Made by a program: the position numbers and the translations under genes. The notes below the pieces were generated by a model. That model was given only the letters and a program-made list of their open reading frames with translations. It had not been told where the DNA came from and ran no database searches. From assembly GCA_018398765.1 (NCBI GenBank), contig JAHBMJ010003182.1, forward strand, positions 1-11,280: DNA of 11,280 bases, written 5' to 3'. How positions within the stretch are numbered: position 1 is the stretch's first letter; every line of letters begins with the position of its first letter. This DNA comes from Chromera velia. Its lineage: Eukaryota > Sar > Chromeraceae. This document shows, one piece after another, positions 7,787-11,280 of this stretch.

Positions 7787-7843
7787 GCGCTGCGGTCAAA
7801 AGATCACGCAGTGCGTCACCTGATCTCCTGGACTCGTCGGTAG

Positions 7844-8842
7844 GAGAAAGCCAGCAAGGGGAAGCCGAAGGTTGTGCACTCAAACAACAGAGGCGAGTTC
7901 ATTTCTAATCTCTACCTCTCGTTTTGTTCGTCAGTTGAGGGAGGGGGGATTGCAACTCAGTTCAGTCCTCCTCTCACTCCCGAAGTGCAGACATTTGTTG
8001 AGAGAGTGAATGACGATTTCTTTTCTCTTTTGAACAAAGTTCTCTTTCAGCGTTCTCTTCCCTTTTATCTCTGGCCTGTCTTCATCCCTAGAATTGCCAA
8101 TTCTCTAAATGAGGTTGTTCACGGCTCGACTGGCCTTTCCCCGAATTGTGCTCTTTTTGGTGTGCGTTCGGGGGTGCCCCTTGTTGCCCCGGGGGATGTT
8201 GTTCGCTTGTCCGATCCCTCTCGCCATCAGCGTTTCGTTGCTGGCGGTCCTGTCGAAAAGAGTGAGAGAGCTCTTTTCGGGGGGGTGATCAGTCTGCAGT
8301 CCGTCTCTGTGTTGATTCGGAGAGGGAGACAGTGGAGGCCTCTTCGCGTTCACCCCAGCCACATTCAGATAGAGTCATGGTTAGGGGTGGAGCGTATTGA
8401 TTTTGACGAAGATGGCAGAAGCGATGTGGTTGCAGAGAGGGAGACAGATTCCGTTGTGGGGAGAGGATCCGTTTGGGTTGGTTGGGGAGAAGAAGACAAC
8501 CGGTCAGATGCAGACAATGCAGAGACTGGGGGTGAGGCGTCTGATGAGAACGTTTCTCATCCGGTCCGTCAGCTCCCTCGTTCTCTCCGAGGCGTTCGCG
8601 TGCCTCGTTTGCAGGGTGTTCTTACTCGATGGTCAGATGGGGCCCTGTTCCCAGGGCAGATTGTGAGGGAGGGGGAAAAGCAAGTGAGGAGCATCACAGC
8701 AGCATGGTTGAAGCAGAGGGATGATGGAAGTTTCTTTCCTGCCGAGCTGGAGACAGTTACAAGACAAATCTATCCCGAACGGTCTTCAACAGTAAAACGG
8801 TCTCCAAAACAACTATACCTCTCAAGCTTTTTTAGGCAGTAA
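7844..8842 (+). CDS. Intact part 2 of Pol: integrase core end and C-terminal tail with Tudor-like motifs
   Basis: Open for 332 codons after the second TAG, in the same frame as part 1, with no good ATG at its start. It begins with KPKVVHSNNRGEF, where Asn 7883 replaces the catalytic Asp and Arg replaces a conserved Gly, and continues with TPEVQTFVERVND carrying the catalytic Glu. SLPFYLWPVFIPRIAN and GSTGLSPNCALFG match the conserved core end of copia integrases. A beta-rich segment (GDVVRLSDPSRHQRF to RVHPSHIQIESW) resembles an integrase C-terminal barrel. An acidic linker then leads to GVLTRWSDGALFPGQIV (8615-8665) and AAWLKQRDDGSFFPAELE (from 8699), which resemble Tudor strands. It ends in TAA, where copia elements would normally continue into reverse transcriptase. 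Confidence 0.72.
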   Translation, partial: EKASKGKPKVVHSNNRGEFISNLYLSFCSSVEGGGIATQFSPPLTPEVQTFVERVNDDFFSLLNKVLFQRSLPFYLWPVFIPRIANSLNEVVHGSTGLSPNCALFGVRSGVPLVAPGDVVRLSDPSRHQRFVAGGPVEKSERALFGGVISLQSVSVLIRRGRQWRPLRVHPSHIQIESWLGVERIDFDEDGRSDVVAERETDSVVGRGSVWVGWGEEDNRSDADNAETGGEASDENVSHPVRQLPRSLRGVRVPRLQGVLTRWSDGALFPGQIVREGEKQVRSITAAWLKQRDDGSFFPAELETVTRQIYPERSSTVKRSPKQLYLSSFFRQ

Positions 8843-8878
8843 ACAATATTTAAAAGCTTAAAACAAAGAGTTTTAAGC
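8824..8878 (+). terminator. Inverted repeats just after the Pol stop
   Basis: GCTTAAAAC (8856-8864) and GTTTTAAGC (8870-8878) form a perfect 9-bp stem with a 5-base AAAGA loop. An overlapping alternative pairs AAGCTTTT (8824-8831) with AAAAGCTT (8852-8859) around the TAA codon. These could be 3'-end or packaging structures of the element. Function is not shown by the sequence, and A/T-rich DNA forms such stems readily. Confidence 0.4.
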
Positions 8879-9038
8879 GATCAAACAGTACGATTTCCTG
8901 TTTTTAAATTAATTGGGTTTAGTGAGAGAAAAAAATATATTGTATTTGACCGCGCGGCGTGCGTGTTTTGTGTATCAACGCACGCACCTGTCATGTATGC
9001 AATTAAGGCGGCGGCGGGGAGCACCGGAATTAAGGCGG

Positions 9039-9095
9039 CTTTACTGAGGAGCTGGGGTTGCTTTCGCCATTCTTCCGGTGAGTCTGCAGTTCCGT
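9039..9095 (+). repeat. 57-bp near-identical copy of a downstream repeat unit
   Basis: This 57-base stretch matches 10147-10203 at 54 positions; the three differences are all transitions (9043, 9072, 9084). It includes CTGAGGAGCTGGGGTTG and CGGTGAGTCTGCAG. A weaker match extends to about 9106/10214. The two copies are 1108 bases apart in the same orientation. It is far better conserved than neighbouring units of the 9745-10391 array, which points to recent duplication or selection. Confidence 0.9.
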
Positions 9096-9170
9096 GAGTC
9101 TATGTGAAAACGGGACTAGACCGACTCCAACACTAATTCCGACTTCAAAATTTTTTTAAATATACAAACA

Positions 9171-9225
9171 GTTTAAACTAGTTTAAACATATTCAAAATC
9201 GTTTAAGTGTATCTTTAACGATTTT
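9171..9225. repeat. 18-bp perfect palindrome and adjacent 9-bp inverted repeat
   Basis: GTTTAAACTAGTTTAAAC at 9171-9188 equals its own reverse complement. It is followed by AAAATCGTT (9195-9203) and AACGATTTT (9217-9225), a perfect 9-bp stem with a 13-base loop. The block is very A/T-rich. It could be a protein-binding or cruciform site, or chance in low-complexity DNA. Confidence 0.75.
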
Positions 9226-9744
9226 TTTGTTGTTTTTAAAGGTTTTAAATTAGAGCCCGGAGTGTATGAGAGTGAAGGTTGGAAGTTTTGTAGCACAGTG
9301 GCAGGCCGGGCCGGCGGGTCTGCGTGTATGCCGTGCGTGGCATGCAGTGCCGTGCCGTACGTACGTGCGTCTGTGCCGCGGCCTGCCCCAACCGGCCCGC
9401 GCGGGCTGCCACGCTTGACTGATGCACGCATCCCAATCCGAATATTCGGCTGTACGGTAGAAATCCGATTATATGCTTTTGCAGGCCGAGGCATCTGTCA
9501 GAGAGCAAGGAAGAAATTAAAAGATCCCGCTTCATTCCCTTCAGTTATAGCTCCACATACGTTGCTATGCAGATTTTCTGTAGAATGCACTTGTTGTGGG
9601 CCTGTCGCTGGGGATCGTGCGCCGGTGCTGTAGTGTGGCTGCACTTTTGAGGTGGGCTAAGCTTTGCCATCTCCTTTTAAACAACACTTTGTATGGGCAA
9701 GGGGTTTTAATTGTTACGTCAGAAAGAGCTGGGTTGATGCATCT

Positions 9745-10391
9745 GTTTACCCTTTTTCCTTCCTCTTCATACGGTATGGATGCAGGAGTTTGGAGCTCTC
9801 GCTTCCCTCTGGTGTGCGGAAGGAGTTGCGTTCGTCTTGTCTCTTTGGTCAGTTAGGAGTTGGGCATCTCTGGGTACAACGTGGCTTCAGTCGGTCAACT
9901 CATGTCAGGGAATGATCCACGTGGGTTCTTCTATTCACCCATCCTTCTTTTCACTCTGGCTGCGTGGATGCAGGGTTTGGTGCTCCCTCGTATACTCTCC
10001 AGTAAGTTTATCAGGCTGAGCTTGTTTGTCTCACTGCTTGCAAGCCGTTCTATCAGGTCAGAGCATGATACACCTCAGACCCTCCCATGCAACTTCATCC
10101 TTTTCTTGTTTGGTGGTTGTACGCAGGATCTGGGACCACCTTTTGCCTTTGCTGAGGAGCTGGGGTTGCTTTCGCCATTCTTCTGGTGAGTTTGCAGTTC
10201 CGTCTCTCTGTGTGGGTCAGTGCATGATACACTGTTGAGCAGATGTTTGCTTTGAACCATCGTTTTTAGCTTTGTTGCCTCTTGGAAATGTGATTGAATA
10301 CAGGTTTCGTTCCTTTGATCGTGCTGAAGAGCAGCACTTGGGGCTCCGTCACGGTGTGACGACCATCTCTTTGGGTCAGTGGTTTGTTTTC
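9745..10391 (+). repeat. Degenerate ~155-190-bp repeat array with splice-like signals
   Basis: Four units can be aligned by eye. TCAG..(C)ATGATACAC-like anchors are at 9912, 10065 and 10224, and a GGGTCAGT anchor recurs at 10214 and 10373, giving spacings of 153, 159 and 159. Each unit has a pyrimidine tract ending in CAG (9784, 9973, 10125, 10303), a short block such as GAGTTTGGAGCTC or GGTTTGGTGCTCC, then GTGTGC, GTAAGT, GTGAGT or GTGTGA. That order resembles acceptor, short exon and donor. No continuous protein is evident, but peptides EFGALASLW, DLGPPFAFAEELGLLSPF and similar echo one another. It could be a decayed or real repeat-exon gene, or a satellite. Confidence 0.6.
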
Positions 10392-10615
10392 ATTCGGTCC
10401 CTGTCAGTCGCATCGTTTTGCGTCCGTGCCTATCAGTGAAAATTAGTTAAAGATAGTTAAAGGCATCCAGTAGGTACGGTCCAGAAAGAAAGAAGAGAAC
10501 TTATGGCAACCTAGGAAGAGGCAATGGGAGGAGGGGAAGGATGCTTGTCCTTACTTTCCCTTTGTCTCCCTTTGAATGTACTGCTTGTCTACCTATATTT
10601 AGGTCTGCTTTCTAT
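10392..10615. other. Short intergenic stretch
   Basis: No gene seen. TAGTTAAAG occurs twice, about 10 bp apart, near 10444-10463. The rest is mixed purine- and pyrimidine-rich sequence. Confidence 0.6.
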
Positions 10616-11150
10616 CTTTGAGACTGCACACTGGCACCAGCCCCGGCCCCGATGTATGGATCCCGGCGGAGACAGAAGGTAGAAGAGGGGGCAAAGAAGT
10701 GAGAAGGAGAGCCTCAGGGCAGATCAAGAGAGTGAGCAGACCGGAGCGCTGGCGGGGCTGGGGGGACGTCCATCGACGGAGGTGGAGGCAAGGACGGGGA
10801 CAAGGGTGGGGGCCGGGCCCGGGGCCGGGCCATGCCGCGGCTTAGGCCAGGGCCGGCGGCATCACAGGGAGAAATTAGAGGGAGCAGAGAGACGCCAGCT
10901 GGAGGGAGCGGTGAGACGTTTGGGCCGAGTAAATGAACGTCCGCGACTGGCAAAGGAAGCCGGGGGCGATCGGGGCCTGGCCTGGCCCGGGCCGGCGGCG
11001 TCACAAGGGAGCAGGGCCAGGGCCGGCGGCGTCACAAGTGGCCGGGGTGGCCGGTGCCCGCCGGGAAGGACACAGACAATCCGGAGACTCGGAGAGGTCG
11101 GTGGGAGAAATTGGTGGGGAGTTAAGGCATAAAAAGTGGATTGCCTAGCT
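10615..11150 (+). other. G-rich region with repeated GGGCCGGCGGC motif
   Basis: Strongly G/purine-rich on the plus strand. The 17-bp motif GGGCCGGCGGCGTCACA occurs at 10989 and 11020, with a one-base variant at 10850. Long open frames (10618-10845, 10782-11132) are rich in Gly, Arg, Pro and Ala and lack domains; open frames are expected from high GC content. It may be a promoter-like GC island or part of an unrecognised gene. Confidence 0.55.
10796..10829 (+). repeat. Predicted G-quadruplex motif
   Basis: Six G-runs of 3-5 bases (10796-10799, 10804-10806, 10808-10812, 10815-10817, 10821-10824, 10827-10829) are separated by loops of 1-4 bases. This satisfies the G3+N1-7 pattern with spare runs. 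The C-rich complement could form an i-motif. Confidence 0.8.
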
Positions 11151-11250
11151 TCGCAAAGGGTGCCGGTGGAAGCTGCACTGTTCTTTTAGGCCTATTTCAC
11201 ACTTTGTGTTCCGCCTCTCCCTCTCGGATTATGTGAAAAAAATATTTGAC

Positions 11251-11280
11251 GAGGGAGAATTCAGGGCTGAATTCTCCCTC
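11251..11280. repeat. Perfect 13-bp inverted repeat at the window end
   Basis: GAGGGAGAATTCA (11251-11263) and TGAATTCTCCCTC (11268-11280) pair fully around a GGGC loop. The arm ends exactly at the last base, so it may be longer in the genome or be a fold-back artefact at a contig end. Confidence 0.9.

Larger units (their letters stand above)
5556..8842 (+). mobile_element. Degraded Ty1/copia-type retroelement, Gag-PR-INT without RT
   Basis: The order Gag, zinc knuckles, DSGA protease, HHCC finger and integrase core is that of Ty1/copia (Pseudoviridae-like) elements, in which reverse transcriptase and RNase H follow integrase. Here a TAA stop and AT-rich non-coding DNA follow the integrase tail, and no polymerase motif such as YVDD is visible in any frame to the window end. 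Reading from Gag to the final stop crosses TAG at 6387, 7784 and 7841, a TAA at 6696 with a -1 frame change, and a lost integrase Asp. Terminal repeats were not found by eye, so the true limits are unknown. It is probably a non-autonomous or dead copy, though a translated family with unusual decoding is not excluded. Confidence 0.85.
6662..8842 (+). pseudogene. pol: Pol remnant: protease, GAG-pre-integrase and integrase, broken by two TAG codons
   Basis: Frame 2 is open from 6662 and runs to TAA 8840-8842, interrupted only by in-frame TAG at 7784-7786 and 7841-7843. There is no ATG before 6908, so it was probably made as a Gag-Pol fusion through a -1 shift in the 37-base overlap 6662-6698. 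Domains in order are: aspartic protease with IADSGASKSLV (Asp codon 6917); GAG-pre-integrase with HSRLGH (7406) and C-x2-C CKAC (7514-7525); integrase first Asp in NADIYHDL (7685); second catalytic position in HSNNRGEF (7883, Asn where Asp is expected); and catalytic Glu in QTFVERVND (8000). A C-terminal region and two Tudor-like motifs follow. Integrase inserts element cDNA in the host genome. With Asp changed to Asn and two stops, this copy should be inactive unless TAG is read as an amino acid. Confidence 0.8.
8843..9745. other. AT-rich then GC-rich non-coding DNA 3' of the retroelement
   Basis: No gene is supported. A GAGAGAAAAAAA purine run lies near 8923-8935 and could be a polypurine tract. 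GCGTGCGT (8957-8964) pairs with ACGCACGC (8978-8985). AATTAAGGCGGC occurs at 9001 and 9028. An A/T-rich block at 9120-9250 carries an 18-bp palindrome and a stem. A GC-rich stretch at 9300-9412 has loosely inverted GGCAGGCCGGGCCGG and CCGGCCCGCG elements. An ORF at 9262-9633 is shaped by this GC-rich sequence and shows no domain. Confidence 0.6.

Noticed and set aside
9300-9412. Long GC-rich hairpin
   Set aside because: The arms pair only with several gaps; short palindromic GC words explain the impression.
9262-9633. Protein-coding gene of 123 codons
   Set aside because: The frame is open because of GC-rich alternating sequence; no domain, and no splice or start context stands out.
4214-9700. 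Long terminal repeats flanking the Gag-Pol element
   Set aside because: Comparing the upstream and downstream flanks by eye gave only a short similarity (GATCGAACAGTAAGACT near 5138 and GATCAAACAGTACGATT near 8879), too short to call. A pairwise alignment of 4200-5555 with 8843-10000 would decide.
10618-11132. Gly/Arg-rich ORFs as genes
   Set aside because: Open frames are expected in such G-rich DNA; composition simply reflects the repeats.

Overview
The window looks like nuclear DNA of a eukaryotic microbe. It has intron-rich genes with pyrimidine-tract/AG acceptors and GTNAGT donors, abundant microsatellites, and a degraded Ty1/copia-type retroelement. I see no bacterial operons, tRNA, rRNA or CRISPR array. 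Base composition and intron style fit a protist or alga. A chromerid-like alveolate is my best guess, but nothing in the window proves the taxon.

Layout. (1) 1-118: CA/GCAC microsatellite. (2) 132 to about 2276, minus strand: the 3' part of a candidate spliced gene. Its exons 1813-1893, 1541-1574, 1023-1283 and 132-278 join in compatible phases and encode a tetratricopeptide-repeat (TPR) motif followed by a charged coiled-coil and a lysine-rich tail. Its introns carry GAAA and TGAC microsatellites. (3) 2331-2640: pyrimidine-rich minisatellite; 2751-2897 is a possible further minus-strand exon. (4) 3091-3406: about six degenerate units, roughly 62 bp apart, built on GTAGCCGTGCTAACC. (5) 3458-4213, plus strand: a candidate three-exon gene for a 96-residue protein of unknown function. 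The repeats lie just upstream of its start codon and between it and the minus-strand gene. (6) 4214-5555: no convincing gene, one ambiguous base, and probably the leader of the retroelement.

(7) 5556-8842: the retroelement, with Gag, a two-finger zinc-knuckle segment, aspartic protease, GAG-pre-integrase HHCC finger, integrase core and an unusual C-terminal tail. The order Gag-PR-INT is that of Ty1/copia, but no reverse transcriptase or RNase H follows. The element is interrupted by three in-frame TAG codons, needs one -1 shift, and has lost an integrase catalytic aspartate. The tail carries two Trp/Asp-Gly/Phe-Pro motifs resembling Tudor (Royal family) domains.

(8) 8843-9745: AT-rich non-coding DNA with hairpins and an 18-bp palindrome. 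(9) 9745-10391: a degenerate repeat array of about 155-190 bp in which each unit has a pyrimidine tract, a CAG and often a GTGAGT/GTAAGT-like site; a 57-bp near copy of one unit lies about 1.1 kb upstream, at 9039-9095. (10) 10615-11150: G-rich DNA with a strong G-quadruplex motif and a 17-bp motif present three times. (11) 11251-11280: a perfect 13-bp inverted repeat ending exactly at the window edge.

The two cellular genes appear to diverge from the 2.3-3.4 kb region. The retroelement is an independent insertion with no functional link visible. Gene models come from reading splice signals and phases by eye and are unconfirmed.
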